A stretch of 59,850 nucleotides of DNA from Clostridia bacterium. Lineage in GTDB: Bacteria > Bacillota > Clostridia > Lachnospirales > CAG-274. The notes beneath the pieces are model-generated. The model searched no databases, had not been told where the DNA came from, and saw nothing but the letters and a program-made list of their open reading frames with translations. Below are positions 16,722 through 27,300 of this stretch, one piece after another (the first letter of the stretch is position 1; every line of letters begins with the position of its first letter). Where the stretch lies: the NCBI GenBank assembly GCA_030524425.1, contig JAUNGN010000014.1:1-59850 (forward strand). The letters run 5' to 3'. Both the position numbers and the translations under genes were made by a program.

Positions 16722-16830
16722 CAACAATTTTTAAATAAAAATTTTTTTATTTAATATTGCCAAATTTTCCATACTTAATTAAAATTTTTGATATATTTTG
16801 CGCAATAACAAGAGCATTTTGAATTTATAC

Positions 16831-18102
16831 TTATCTGTAAAGTATTTCATTTCTCTTAGGTCCGTTACTTACCATGGAAACCTTTACGCCAAGCTCTTTT
16901 TCAATAAACTCAACATAATCCTTAGCTTCTTTAGGAAGGTCATTATAATCGGTAATACCTCTTATATCACACTTCCAGCCCGGCATAGTTGTATAAACAG
17001 GCTTAGCCTTGTAAAGTTTATCTGTTGTAAGGAAATCAGTGTAAATCTTACCATCGTATTCATAGCCGGTACATACGTGGAGTGTATCCATATAGCTTAA
17101 TACATCAAGACAGGTCATACAAACCTCGGTCGCACCCTGAATTTCACAGCCGTATCTTGTAGCAACTGCATCAAAATATCCTACACGTCTCGGTCTGCCT
17201 GTTGTAGCGCCAAACTCACCCTTGTCACCGCCTCTTACTCTAAGCTCATCAGCCTCCTCACCGAAAAGCTCTGATACAAAAGGACCTGCGCCTACTGCTG
17301 ATGAATAAGCCTTTGTAATAACAGTAATATTCTCAATTGCATAAGGAGGAATGCCTGCACCCACTGCAGCATAGCCTGCAAGAGTTGAAGAACTTGTAAC
17401 ATAAGGATAAATTCCGTGATCCGTATCCTTTAACGAGCCAAGCTGACCTTCAAGAAGAATATTTTTGCCTTCCTTTATGGCATTTCTTAAAAACTTAGAT
17501 GTATCTGCAACATAAGGCTTAATAAACTCAGCATATTCACAAAGTGTATTATAAACTTCCCTATAATCTATAGGCTCCTTATTATATAAATACTTAAACT
17601 GCACGTTTACCTTATCATACATTGTTTCAAGTTTTTCAAGAAGGAAATCCTTGTCATAAAGCTCCCATACCTGAACGCCTACCTTTGAATATTTATCAGA
17701 GAAGAAAGGTGCAATACCACTCTTGGTTGAGCCAAACTTCTTGTCACCAAGTCTTTCTTCCTCATATACATCCATTAAAACATGGTGAGGCATAAGTACC
17801 TGTGCCTTGTCACTTATAAGAAGATTAAACTTAATGCCTGCATCAATAATGGTCTGCATTTCTTCCTTTAAAGAGGCTGCATTAAGAGCAACGCCATTAG
17901 CAATAACATTAGTAATATGCTCATGAAAAACACCGCTTGGAAGCTGATGCAAAGCAAAGCGCCCATGCTCATTAATAATAGTGTGACCAGCATTGGCACC
18001 GCCCTGATATCTTACAACAATATCAGACCTGTCTGCACACATATCGGTAATTTTACCCTTACCCTCATCGCCCCAGTTAGCACCTACAATAGCTCTGATC
18101 AT
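16831..18102 (-). CDS. purA: Adenylosuccinate synthetase
   Basis: 423-residue enzyme joining IMP and aspartate with GTP, first step from IMP to AMP. Seen: GANWGDEGKGKITDM (GTP P-loop and catalytic Asp), NAGHTI with the catalytic His, the GQLG segment, TGRPRRVGYFD and the final SNGPKRNE. A good GGAGG site precedes ATG 18102, 14 nt after purB. Last gene of purC-F-B-A. Confidence 0.98.
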   Translation of the reverse strand: MIRAIVGANWGDEGKGKITDMCADRSDIVVRYQGGANAGHTIINEHGRFALHQLPSGVFHEHITNVIANGVALNAASLKEEMQTIIDAGIKFNLLISDKAQVLMPHHVLMDVYEEERLGDKKFGSTKSGIAPFFSDKYSKVGVQVWELYDKDFLLEKLETMYDKVNVQFKYLYNKEPIDYREVYNTLCEYAEFIKPYVADTSKFLRNAIKEGKNILLEGQLGSLKDTDHGIYPYVTSSSTLAGYAAVGAGIPPYAIENITVITKAYSSAVGAGPFVSELFGEEADELRVRGGDKGEFGATTGRPRRVGYFDAVATRYGCEIQGATEVCMTCLDVLSYMDTLHVCTGYEYDGKIYTDFLTTDKLYKAKPVYTTMPGWKCDIRGITDYNDLPKEAKDYVEFIEKELGVKVSMVSNGPKRNEILYR

Positions 18103-18116
18103 TTATAAAAACCTCC

Positions 18117-19547
18117 TTAGACAGTCAGTTCAGCATCATCAATAAGACTGTCCTTATTTTCGTCAAGAACAGGCTTAACCTGCTCATTAATATATTCCTC
18201 AACCTGCTGAGGAGCACGGCCAACAAAATTCTTAGGCTCAAGAATCTTTTGCAGATCCTCAAGGCTCATACCAAACATAGGCTCTTTGGCAATTCTTTCA
18301 ATAAGGTCGTTCTTGCCGCCCTGCTGCTTAACAACAGCGGCAGCCTCCATTGAAAGCTCTCTTATTCTCTCATGAAGCTCCTGTCTGTCACCGCCGCGCT
18401 TAACAGCGTCCATCATAATATTTTCAGTAGCCATAAAAGGAAGCTCCTCCATAAGACGTCTTTCGATAACCTTAGGATAAACAACAAGACCGCCTGAAAC
18501 ATTAATATAAATATTTAAAATTGCATCACAGGCAAGGAATGCTTCAGGAATAGCAATTCTCTTATTTGCACTGTCATCGAGAGTTCTCTCAAACCACTGT
18601 GTGGCAGCAGTAATGGCAGGATTTAAGGCATCTACCATAATATATCTTGCAAGAGATGCCATTCTCTCACTTCTCATAGGATTTCTCTTATAAGCCATAG
18701 CAGAAGAACCAATCTGATTTTTTTCAAAAGGCTCCTCCATTTCCTTTAAGTGCTGCAATAATCTCATATCATTGGAGAACTTAGTACAGCTCTGTGCAAT
18801 ACCGCTTAAAACATTTACAAATATAGAATCAAGCTTTCTTGTATAGGTCTGACCGCTTACGGCAAATACACCACTGTAGCCAAGCTTTTCAGCTATCATA
18901 TTATCAAGCTTTTTAACCTTGTCCGTATCGCCCTCAAAAAGCTCCATAAACGAAGCCTGAGTGCCTGTAGTACCCTTTGAGCCTAAAAGCTTTGTATTTG
19001 AAAGAACAAAATCTATCTGTTCCAAATCCATCATTAAATCCTGAATCCAAAGCGTGGCTCTCTTACCTACAGTAGTAGTCTGTGCCGCCTGAAAATGAGT
19101 AAAGCCAAGAGTTGGCATATCCTTATATTCCATAGCAAACTCAGAAAGCTTGTTAATTACAGAAAGAACCTTCTTTCTTATAATTTTCATAGCCTCAACC
19201 ATAAGTATAACATCAGTGTTATCACCTACAAAACAGCTTGTAGCACCAAGGTGGATAATGCCCTTAGCCTTAGGGCACTGTGTACCGTAAGCATAAACGT
19301 GAGCCATAACATCATGACGAACAAGCTTTTCTCTTTCTCTTGCAACATCGTAATTTATTTCATCCCTGTGAGCCTTTAACTCATCAATCTGTTCCTGTGT
19401 AATGTCAAGTCCCAATTCCTTTTCAGTTTCGGCAAGAGCAATCCAAAGCTTTCTCCATGTCTTAAACTTCATATCAGGAGAAAATATTTCCTTCATTTCC
19501 TTGCTTGCATATCTGGAATTAAGAGGACTTTCGTATTCGTTTTTCAT
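18117..19547 (-). CDS. purB: Adenylosuccinate lyase
   Basis: 476-residue fumarase/aspartase superfamily enzyme acting twice in purine synthesis (SAICAR to AICAR; adenylosuccinate to AMP). Seen: RHDVMAHVYAYG, HLGATSCFVGDN, GFTHFQAAQTTTVGKR and the signature GSSAMAYKRNPMRSE. Length and motifs fit the long PurB type. Strong GGAGG before ATG 19547. Confidence 0.98.
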   Translation of the reverse strand: MKNEYESPLNSRYASKEMKEIFSPDMKFKTWRKLWIALAETEKELGLDITQEQIDELKAHRDEINYDVAREREKLVRHDVMAHVYAYGTQCPKAKGIIHLGATSCFVGDNTDVILMVEAMKIIRKKVLSVINKLSEFAMEYKDMPTLGFTHFQAAQTTTVGKRATLWIQDLMMDLEQIDFVLSNTKLLGSKGTTGTQASFMELFEGDTDKVKKLDNMIAEKLGYSGVFAVSGQTYTRKLDSIFVNVLSGIAQSCTKFSNDMRLLQHLKEMEEPFEKNQIGSSAMAYKRNPMRSERMASLARYIMVDALNPAITAATQWFERTLDDSANKRIAIPEAFLACDAILNIYINVSGGLVVYPKVIERRLMEELPFMATENIMMDAVKRGGDRQELHERIRELSMEAAAVVKQQGGKNDLIERIAKEPMFGMSLEDLQKILEPKNFVGRAPQQVEEYINEQVKPVLDENKDSLIDDAELTV

Positions 19548-19563
19548 TTTTCTTCCTCCAATA

Positions 19564-20946
19564 TTAATCTAAAAGGTGCTTAACATCAACTGCATAATTG
19601 CCTGTAAAACATGCGTCACAAAAACCGCAGCTGCTGTCAGGAGCAATTTTATGCAGATTTTCAATACTTAAATAATCAAGGCTGTCTGCATCAATAATCC
19701 TTGCAGTTTCCTCAACAGTATGCTTATTTGCAATGAGCTGATCTCTGTCAGGAATATCAGTACCAAAGAAACAAGGCCATGTAAAAGGCGGAGCAGAAAT
19801 TCTCACATGTACCTCTTTGGCTCCTGCATCTCTTAAAAGCTTAACAATTCTTCCGCTTGTAGTACCTCTTACAATACTGTCATCAACCATAATAACTCTT
19901 TTGCCCTCTACGGCACTCTTTAAAACATTAAGCTTAAGCTTAACGGCAATTTCTCTGTCAGCCTGTGTAGGCTTAATAAATGTTCTTGCAATATACTTGT
20001 TCTTAATAAAGCCTGTATCGATAGGAATACCGCTGTATTCAGAATAACCCTGAGCAGCAGACAAGCCTGAATCAGGAACACCGATAACTATATCAGCATC
20101 AACAGGTGACTGCATGGCAAGGAAAGCGCCGGCTCTCTTTCTGCATTCATGTACTACCTCATTAGCAATAGTACTGTCAGGTCTTGCAAAATATATATGC
20201 TCAAATATACATAAATTTGACTTTTGAGTATTACAAAGCTCAGTATCCCTTCTCATTTCACCATTTTCAATAGTAATGATTTCACCTGGCTCCACATCTC
20301 TTACAAATTCCGCATCAATAGCATCAAAAGCACAGGTTTCACTAGAGAAAAGAATAGCCTTGTCCCTCTTGCCAATAGAAAGAGGTCTGAAGCCCCAAGG
20401 GTCTCTTGCTGCAATCATCTTATTAGGACTCATAACAAGCAGAGAAAAAGCACCCTTTAATCTCATCATTGCATTTTTAACAGCCTTTTCAATAGAGCCT
20501 GACGTAATTCTCTCTCTTGCAATCAAATAAGCAATAATTTCAGTATCGGCAGTTGTCTGGAAAATAGCGCCGTTATGCTCAAGCTCCTTACGGATTTCAG
20601 CAGTGTTTGTAATATTTCCGTTATGACTGATGGCAAGCTGTCCCTTAATATATCTTAAAACCAAAGGCTGTACATTTTCTCTTGCAGAGCCTCCTGCCGT
20701 GGAATATCTTACATGACCTATAGCCATTCTTCCTTTCAGCTTGCCTAAAATTTCTTCATTAAATACTTCATTAACAAGTCCCACATCCTTGTAATGAAAT
20801 ATATCTCTGTCCCTGTTAACAGCTATACCACAGCCCTCCTGACCTCTGTGCTGTAAAGCAACTAAGCCATAGTAGGTAGTGGCAGCAGGATTGCCCTCAG
20901 GATCATATATACCAAAGACACCACATTCTTCATGAAGTTTAGCCAT
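19564..20946 (-). CDS. purF: Amidophosphoribosyltransferase
   Basis: 460-residue first enzyme of purine synthesis, transferring ammonia from glutamine to PRPP. Seen: a short propeptide MAKLHEE before Cys8 (the N-terminal nucleophile after cleavage), the class II glutaminase domain, the PRPP motif VIMVDDSIVRGTT, and C-terminal cysteines (CGFCDACFTG) for the 4Fe-4S cluster of the Bacillus-type enzyme. The ATG at 20946 is chosen because TTGGAGG lies 8 nt upstream; five more codons are open. Confidence 0.97.
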   Translation of the reverse strand: MAKLHEECGVFGIYDPEGNPAATTYYGLVALQHRGQEGCGIAVNRDRDIFHYKDVGLVNEVFNEEILGKLKGRMAIGHVRYSTAGGSARENVQPLVLRYIKGQLAISHNGNITNTAEIRKELEHNGAIFQTTADTEIIAYLIARERITSGSIEKAVKNAMMRLKGAFSLLVMSPNKMIAARDPWGFRPLSIGKRDKAILFSSETCAFDAIDAEFVRDVEPGEIITIENGEMRRDTELCNTQKSNLCIFEHIYFARPDSTIANEVVHECRKRAGAFLAMQSPVDADIVIGVPDSGLSAAQGYSEYSGIPIDTGFIKNKYIARTFIKPTQADREIAVKLKLNVLKSAVEGKRVIMVDDSIVRGTTSGRIVKLLRDAGAKEVHVRISAPPFTWPCFFGTDIPDRDQLIANKHTVEETARIIDADSLDYLSIENLHKIAPDSSCGFCDACFTGNYAVDVKHLLD

Positions 20947-20975
20947 TTGTTTTTCCTCCAAAAAATTTAACAGTT

Positions 20976-21692
20976 TTATTTATAAAATTCAGTAAGTCTT
21001 CTCCAAACCTCGTGATAAACCTCGCCAAATTCGCCAAGGTCCTGTCTGAATCTGTCCTTATCAAGCTTTTTATTGGTTTCAGCATCCCAAAGTCTGCAGG
21101 TATCGGGACTGATTTCATCAGCAAGAACAATTTCACCGTCTACAGTCTTGCCAAGTTCAATTTTAAAATCAACAAGCTTGATTCCAATGTTAAGGAAAAT
21201 CTTTTTAAGACATTCATTTACTTTAAATGCCATATCAGAAATAACCTCTATTTCCTCTCTTGTAACAACACCTAAAGCAATTGCCTGATAATCATTAATA
21301 AGAGGATCTCCAAGATCATCATTTTTATAGCTGAATTCAAGAGTCGGAGCAGTAAAGGGAGTACCCTCCTCTACACCATACCTCTTTGAAAAAGAACCTG
21401 CCGCAATATTTCTTACAATAACCTCAAGAGGAATAATATCAACCTTTTTAACAAGGGTTTCCCTCTGAGAAAGCTCCTCTACAAGATGAGTTTTAACACC
21501 TTCCTTTTCAAGAAGTCTGAAAATAAAGTTAGCCATCTGATTGTTAATAATACCCTTACCCTCAAATGAGCCCTTTTTAAGACCATTAAAAGCAGTCGCA
21601 TCGTCCTTGTATTCAAAAATACATAATGCAGGGTCATCAGTTGCAAAAACCTTCTTGGCCTTGCCTACATAAAGTAAATCAAGCTTTTCCAT
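20976..21692 (-). CDS. purC: Phosphoribosylaminoimidazole-succinocarboxamide synthase
   Basis: 238-residue SAICAR synthetase. Seen: YVGKAKKVF, the DDATAFNG segment, EVIVRNIAAGS, LVDFKIELG and ADEISPDTCRLWD. First gene of the pur cluster; GAGG precedes ATG 21692. The other pur genes (D, E, K, L, M, N, H) are not in the window. Confidence 0.98.
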   Translation of the reverse strand: MEKLDLLYVGKAKKVFATDDPALCIFEYKDDATAFNGLKKGSFEGKGIINNQMANFIFRLLEKEGVKTHLVEELSQRETLVKKVDIIPLEVIVRNIAAGSFSKRYGVEEGTPFTAPTLEFSYKNDDLGDPLINDYQAIALGVVTREEIEVISDMAFKVNECLKKIFLNIGIKLVDFKIELGKTVDGEIVLADEISPDTCRLWDAETNKKLDKDRFRQDLGEFGEVYHEVWRRLTEFYK

Positions 21693-21781
21693 TTTTAATT
21701 ACCTCACTTAATAAGTTAATTTAAACAACATATTACACACCTTACCAATACCAATAAGCACAGTAAAGCAATTATATTTAT

Positions 21782-21810
21782 ATAATAACAGATTTTAATG
21801 TAATAATCAA
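21782..21810 (-). promoter_or_regulatory. Promoter of purC-purF-purB-purA
   Basis: TTGATT (21805-21810), 17-bp spacer, TATTAT (21782-21787) on the minus strand, leaving a leader of about 85 nt with no purine riboswitch that I can recognise. Confidence 0.65.
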
Positions 21811-21923
21811 TCGAATTTTATATTTATTTTGATTTAGCAAATTCCTTTTTATTTTGACTTGCAATATATCAAAATAAAGTATAAAATAATACTAATGCTA
21901 TAAAAACACAAAGGAACGATATT

Positions 21924-24170
21924 ATGAACACATTAACCATAGAGGGCATTGTTGAAAAGGTTACATTTTATAATGCGGAAAACGGATATGCCGTATTTAC
22001 GGTAACTGAAATTAAAGACAGAGATGATGAGGAAATTACCTGTGTAGGCTATGCACCTTCAATAAGCCAGGGGGAAAGTGTAAAGGTTACGGGCTCAATA
22101 GTAACTCATCATTTTTACGGTGAGCAAATTAATATAGAAGTGTGCGAAAAAACAGAACCGAGATCCGAAAGGGCAATTGAGCTTTACTTGTCCAGCGGTG
22201 TTATAAAAGGCATAGGTCCTAAAATTGCAAAAAAAATTGTAGATAAATTTGGCAGAGATACACTGTATATAATGGATAATGAGCCTGAACGCCTTTCCGA
22301 AATAAGAGGAATAAGCAGAGAAAAGGCAATGTCTATAGGCGAAATGTACAGAGAAAAAACAGAGGAAAGACATGCTCTTTTATTTTTGGGAGAATACGGC
22401 ATTACTCCTTCCTATGCCATAAGAATTTACAAGCGATATAAAGACAAAACAATAGATATTGTAAGAAAAAATCCTTATGCCCTTGCTGAGGATATATTCG
22501 GCATAGGCTTTAAAATTGCAGACAAAATTGCCGAAAACGTAGGTATAGCCAAAGACAGCCCATTCAGAATAAGAGCAGGTGTCAAGTATATATTAAATGC
22601 AGGCGCCGGCAATGGTCATGTTTATATGCCTGTTGAAACAGTAATTTCCCAAACATCGGAACTTCTTCAGATAGCTGATGAAATAATTTCAAACGAGCTT
22701 ACAGGTATGCACATAGAAAATCATATATGGCTTGAAAGAATAAATGATACCACAAGGGTTTATTTAAACTTTTTTTACTATGCAGAGGGATATGTGGCGA
22801 GAAAACTTTATGAATTAAGCTCTATAGAAGCAAAGGGAATATATAACTATGAAAACGAAATAGACGCCCTTGAAAATATTGAAAAAATACATTTTGCTCC
22901 ACAGCAGAGAGAAGCTATTCAGTCTGCAATGGAAAACGGCGTACTTGTTATAACAGGAGGTCCCGGTACAGGCAAAACCACTATTATAAACGCAATAATA
23001 AAGCTTTGCGAGGCAGAAGGACTTGAAATAGAGCTTGCCGCACCAACAGGCAGAGCCGCCAAAAGAATGGAGGAGGCAACAGGCCGCAAGGCACAGACTA
23101 TACACAGGCTTTTAGGTATCAGCTTTGTAAACGAAAACTCAAGAACACAGTCTTTTGAAAAAGATGAAGATAACCCTATTGAGGCAGAGGTAGTTATTAT
23201 TGACGAAAGCTCAATGATAGATATTTTGCTTATGCATTCCCTTTTAAAGGCAATACCTCAAGGTACACGGCTTATTATAGCAGGCGACAGCAATCAGCTG
23301 CCATCGGTAGGCCCCGGCAATGTATTAAGAGATATTATAAATTCAGATGTAATAAAGGTGTGCAGACTTACCGAAATATTCAGACAGGCACAGGAAAGTG
23401 CAATTATAACAAATGCCCACAGAATAAATAAGGGAGAATATCCCGACTTAAAGCAAAAGGACAAGGATTTCTTCTTTATGCGCAGAAACAATGCACAGGA
23501 GCTTAGCTCTCTTATTGTAAGTCTTGTTGCGTCACGGCTGCCTAAATATCTTAACTGTGACCCTGTAAGGGATATACAGGTGCTTACCCCAATGCGCAAG
23601 TCCCCTTTAGGTGTTACTGCATTAAATGCCCTTTTACAGGAATCTCTCAATCCTCCGTCATCAAACAAAAGGGAAAAGGAATTCAGAGGAATTAAATTCC
23701 GTGAGGGTGACAAAGTAATGCAGATAAAAAACAATTACAACGCAGAATGGAAAATATTTGAAAAAGGGAAGATTACGGAAGATGGTGTAGGAGTATTTAA
23801 CGGTGACGAAGGTATAATAACCTATATGGATATGGATAATGAATATGTTGAAATTATATTTGACGATAATAAAGTTGTTCATTATGATTTTACACAGATG
23901 GATGAAATAGACTTAAGCTATGCCGTTACAATACATAAGAGTCAGGGCAGTGAGTATAAGGCTGTTATTATGCCTCTTTTAAGCGGTCCCGATATGCTTA
24001 TGTCAAGAAATCTTCTCTATACAGGTCTTACAAGAGCGAAGGAGCTTGCAGTAATAGCAGGTGCGGAAAACACTATTTACAAAATGGTGGATAATAACAG
24101 GGAAGTAAGCCGATTTACAAGCCTTAGCAGTAAACTCAGAGAATTTGCAGACTTTGCGGAAAATAATTAG
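21924..24170 (+). CDS. recD2: RecD2-type ATP-dependent DNA helicase
   Basis: 748-residue SF1B 5'-3' helicase, the stand-alone RecD not bound to RecBC. Seen: the N-terminal OB-like region (GIVEKVTFYNAENGYAVF), two helix-hairpin-helix repeats (about residues 90-200), Walker A GGPGTGKTT near residue 346, motif Ia APTGRAAKRM, the Walker B VVIIDESSM, GDSNQLPSVGPG, and the C-terminal YAVTIHKSQGSEY and GLTRAKEL. AAAGGA precedes ATG 21924. The tiny membrane-peptide gene follows 11 nt after its stop. Confidence 0.96.
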   Translation: MNTLTIEGIVEKVTFYNAENGYAVFTVTEIKDRDDEEITCVGYAPSISQGESVKVTGSIVTHHFYGEQINIEVCEKTEPRSERAIELYLSSGVIKGIGPKIAKKIVDKFGRDTLYIMDNEPERLSEIRGISREKAMSIGEMYREKTEERHALLFLGEYGITPSYAIRIYKRYKDKTIDIVRKNPYALAEDIFGIGFKIADKIAENVGIAKDSPFRIRAGVKYILNAGAGNGHVYMPVETVISQTSELLQIADEIISNELTGMHIENHIWLERINDTTRVYLNFFYYAEGYVARKLYELSSIEAKGIYNYENEIDALENIEKIHFAPQQREAIQSAMENGVLVITGGPGTGKTTIINAIIKLCEAEGLEIELAAPTGRAAKRMEEATGRKAQTIHRLLGISFVNENSRTQSFEKDEDNPIEAEVVIIDESSMIDILLMHSLLKAIPQGTRLIIAGDSNQLPSVGPGNVLRDIINSDVIKVCRLTEIFRQAQESAIITNAHRINKGEYPDLKQKDKDFFFMRRNNAQELSSLIVSLVASRLPKYLNCDPVRDIQVLTPMRKSPLGVTALNALLQESLNPPSSNKREKEFRGIKFREGDKVMQIKNNYNAEWKIFEKGKITEDGVGVFNGDEGIITYMDMDNEYVEIIFDDNKVVHYDFTQMDEIDLSYAVTIHKSQGSEYKAVIMPLLSGPDMLMSRNLLYTGLTRAKELAVIAGAENTIYKMVDNNREVSRFTSLSSKLREFADFAENN

Positions 24171-24181
24171 TAGGTAATACC

Positions 24182-24319
24182 ATGAAAAGGATTGCTCTGA
24201 TTTTAATAACCGCTACTGTAATTTCTGCAGTATCAGCTTTTGTATTTAGTCCTTATGCAGGCATAGGAATAATAGGAGGAAGTGACGGACCAACCGGGAT
24301 TTTTATTGCAGGTAATTAA
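24182..24319 (+). CDS. 45-residue membrane peptide with decarboxylase beta-subunit motif
   Basis: Starts at ATG 24182, 11 nt after the recD2 stop, with a weak TAGG site, so it may be translated by coupling. A Lys-Arg N-terminus and a hydrophobic helix (about residues 4-22) are followed by GIGIIGGSDGPTGIFIAG. This segment matches the conserved GIIGGADGPT-I motif of the beta subunit of Na+-translocating decarboxylases (OadB/GcdB/MmdB), a protein of about 350-430 residues. Here it stands alone in a single-span peptide, with a clean start and stop and its own terminator, so it does not look like random debris. Function unknown. Confidence 0.7.
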   Translation: MKRIALILITATVISAVSAFVFSPYAGIGIIGGSDGPTGIFIAGN

Positions 24320-24364
24320 AAAGGTTCTTTGTCAGCCGGTATAGCTGACAAAGAACCTTTTTTA
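24318..24364 (+). terminator. Bidirectional terminator between recD2 unit and pectinesterase gene
   Basis: AAAGGTTCTTTGTCAGC and GCTGACAAAGAACCTTT form a perfect 17-bp stem with T-runs on both strands, between convergent genes. Confidence 0.95.
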
Positions 24365-24378
24365 GTATATTTTTCAAA

Positions 24379-27300
24379 TTAAGCTATATTTTTAATAATC
24401 TGTCTTAGTATGCAGGCCGTATCAGCTCTGTTAACAATACCGTCAATATTACAATCTGCCGCTTTTCTGCCCAATATATCTGTAATGGCATCATTATCGG
24501 CAATGTATTTCTGCCCCAATACAGCATCAGTAATATCAATCTTTCCGTCAAGATTATTATCACCTAAATCCGCTAATCTCAGATTCTTAATCCATGCACA
24601 GTCCTCACCCTCTGAACCTTCATCATCCTTTGAATACTTCCATGTAAGAACATTTTCGCCTTCACCCAGTACCATACAATCAGTATAAGGGCTGTCAAAA
24701 GTATATGTATCAGTGCCCGAAATAACCTTAACCTTTGTACCGTTATTTCTCATTACAAGGTTATCGGTACCCTCTTCACTTGAAACGGCCATTTCATAAT
24801 AAAGAACACAAGGTCCGTTAACTGTGATTGTAAGAGTTGAACTGCTGCTGTTGTCAGTGTTACTGCTCTGTGCATAAAAAGCACCATTTTCCTTTATAAT
24901 ATTCCAGCCATCATTTATATCATTAATTTCTGCCTTCTTCGGTGAATCAGCAAAAAGCCTGTCAACAGTATAATCAAGATATTTAATTACTACAGATGGC
25001 GGATAAAGCTTAATGTTATCAGCAAATGAGTCCTTGTAGCAATAAACCGTATTAAGTCCGCAGTTATAGAACACATAATTGTCAATTGATTCAATACTTT
25101 CAGGAATAATTATATCCGTAAGCTCAACACAGCCCTCAAATGCACCATAACCTATTCCTGTCACTGAAACATCAAGTATGGTTTCAGGTATAACCACCTT
25201 TGTTACACTTACATCGCAGTCAGTAATTTCACCTGTTGCCATATTAAAGTACATATATCCTCCGTCAACAGGATATTTAACCATATCTCCGTCAACACTT
25301 ACAGACGGAGCTTCCGTTGTTGTCTCTGTGGTATTTTCCTGCATATAGTCATAATATACAGGTGTCCACGAGCCAAGATAAGCAGAAATAATATTATCGG
25401 ATGTCATATCGGAAATAACATTTTCATCTGTCATCTGATTGCCTAAAGCTGAAACAAACGCTGTCCCCTTTGAAGTATTGTTATACTCATAGAATACAGA
25501 AGTGCTAAGCTGACCTTCCATCATCTCATTCCAGCCGTCTTCATTAATTAAACCGTTTGTTTCGGTATTTATAAAATAAGCCTGAGAGTTATCGCCCCAA
25601 GTTCTTCCATAGTATCCGAGAACACCGTCTGCATCCTTATCCGCTGTGACCCTGCAGTTTCTAAAAATATAAGGACTTGTCTTAGGAACAGCAATATAAC
25701 CAATCTTAGCATTATTGGATGTATCGTTAGTGTAGCTCTTCCACTGAAGTTCACAATTATCAAATACTGCAGTAAATTCACCGCATATATAATCAACATT
25801 ACCGCCTATTACACAATCCCTGAAATAAGTGCGATAACCATTATCAGCAGAACCGTTTCTGCCTAAAGTATCCTGGGAAGAAAGAATCTTACAGTTATAG
25901 CATTCAAGGTTATCTGCTTCTATATATAATGCATTGGCTCTTTCCTTGCAGGAATACTCCTGTACATCAGTATCAGCCGTTCTCTCAGGCATATTATAAA
26001 CACCGTCACACTCTGCACCGTCTAAAAGCTCCTTTTCAGTCACCTCATAATTAAATGTATTTCTGAATGATGCATTCTCAGCCCTGAAATAATCTCCTCT
26101 TACAATTACAACACCGCCCCATAGAACAGCGCTAACAGCATTCTTAGAATAGCTGTCATAGAAAAGCGATTCATTATATAAACCGTTTTCATCTAAAGAA
26201 TAATATTTGCAACCAACACCATAATACCATGTAATTTCATGACCGTTACCGTTTAATGTAATATACGGAGCATCAAATACAACCTGTTCCTGAATATCAG
26301 CAGTAAGATTAATAGTAACTCTTCCCTCTTCACCTTCAGGTCTGTTTTCGTTATTTTTGATATAAGCAACAGCCTCAGTCAGTGTATCAAAATCTCCCGG
26401 AACGCTGATTTCAGACTTAAATTCCGTAATATCTTCAACTGTAATCCAGTAGAGATAGTTAACCCCTTCACCTGTAATATTAACGGTTACAGTTGTTTCC
26501 GTACCATCAGTAATATAAGAATTTGTTGCAGGATTTGATGGACTGTTTGAACTGTCAGCAGTAACGGAATTATATCCGTTAATATCCCATGTGCCTGCAT
26601 ACCAGCCGGCAACTGTAATCTTCTGCTTACCCTTTACAGGAATAACAATAGTTGAACCTGCATTACCCTTAACAGAAGTTGAGTTGTTAGCTGTAATACC
26701 ATTTAACTCAAGAGCTGAGCTGCCTGCAGCCTCTTCAGGTAATACATACTTTGACTTAACTAAAGACTCAAGATAAATATTGTTTACATTGTCACTGTCT
26801 TCAGCAACAGAAACCCTATCCTTTGTAAAGTAAGCAGATGATTCAATAACAGTATTATATTCACCCGGTTTAATATCAACAGTATAAGTATCACCGTTAA
26901 TTACGGCACTGTATTCATCACCGTTAACCATATTTACAAACTTAACACTTTTTACAGTGCTTGCATCACCGCCAACAAATGAACCTGTAAGTGTAACATC
27001 AGTAATTGCTTCCATAGAAATTGTAATAGGTGTTTCATCAACAACCTTAAATGACGCTGAACCATTAACTGCAGCCTTAGCGCCGCCGTCATTTGTGGAC
27101 AGTACATAAGTATGACCCTTAGAAAGATCAATGCTTGTATCACCCTTCTTAATTACAGCAGCTACAGTACCTAAATAAGCATCAGTTAATGTAACCTCAA
27201 CATTGTCATAATTATACTTGCCGTCTTCTGTCCAATCAGTAAGAGATACTGTAACAGGTTCGTCAACAATATATTCAAAACCTGCATAACCCAAATTACT

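Noticed and set aside
21693..21781. Purine or PRPP riboswitch upstream of purC
   Set aside because: The leader of about 85 nt lacks the conserved purine-riboswitch core and a clear terminator.
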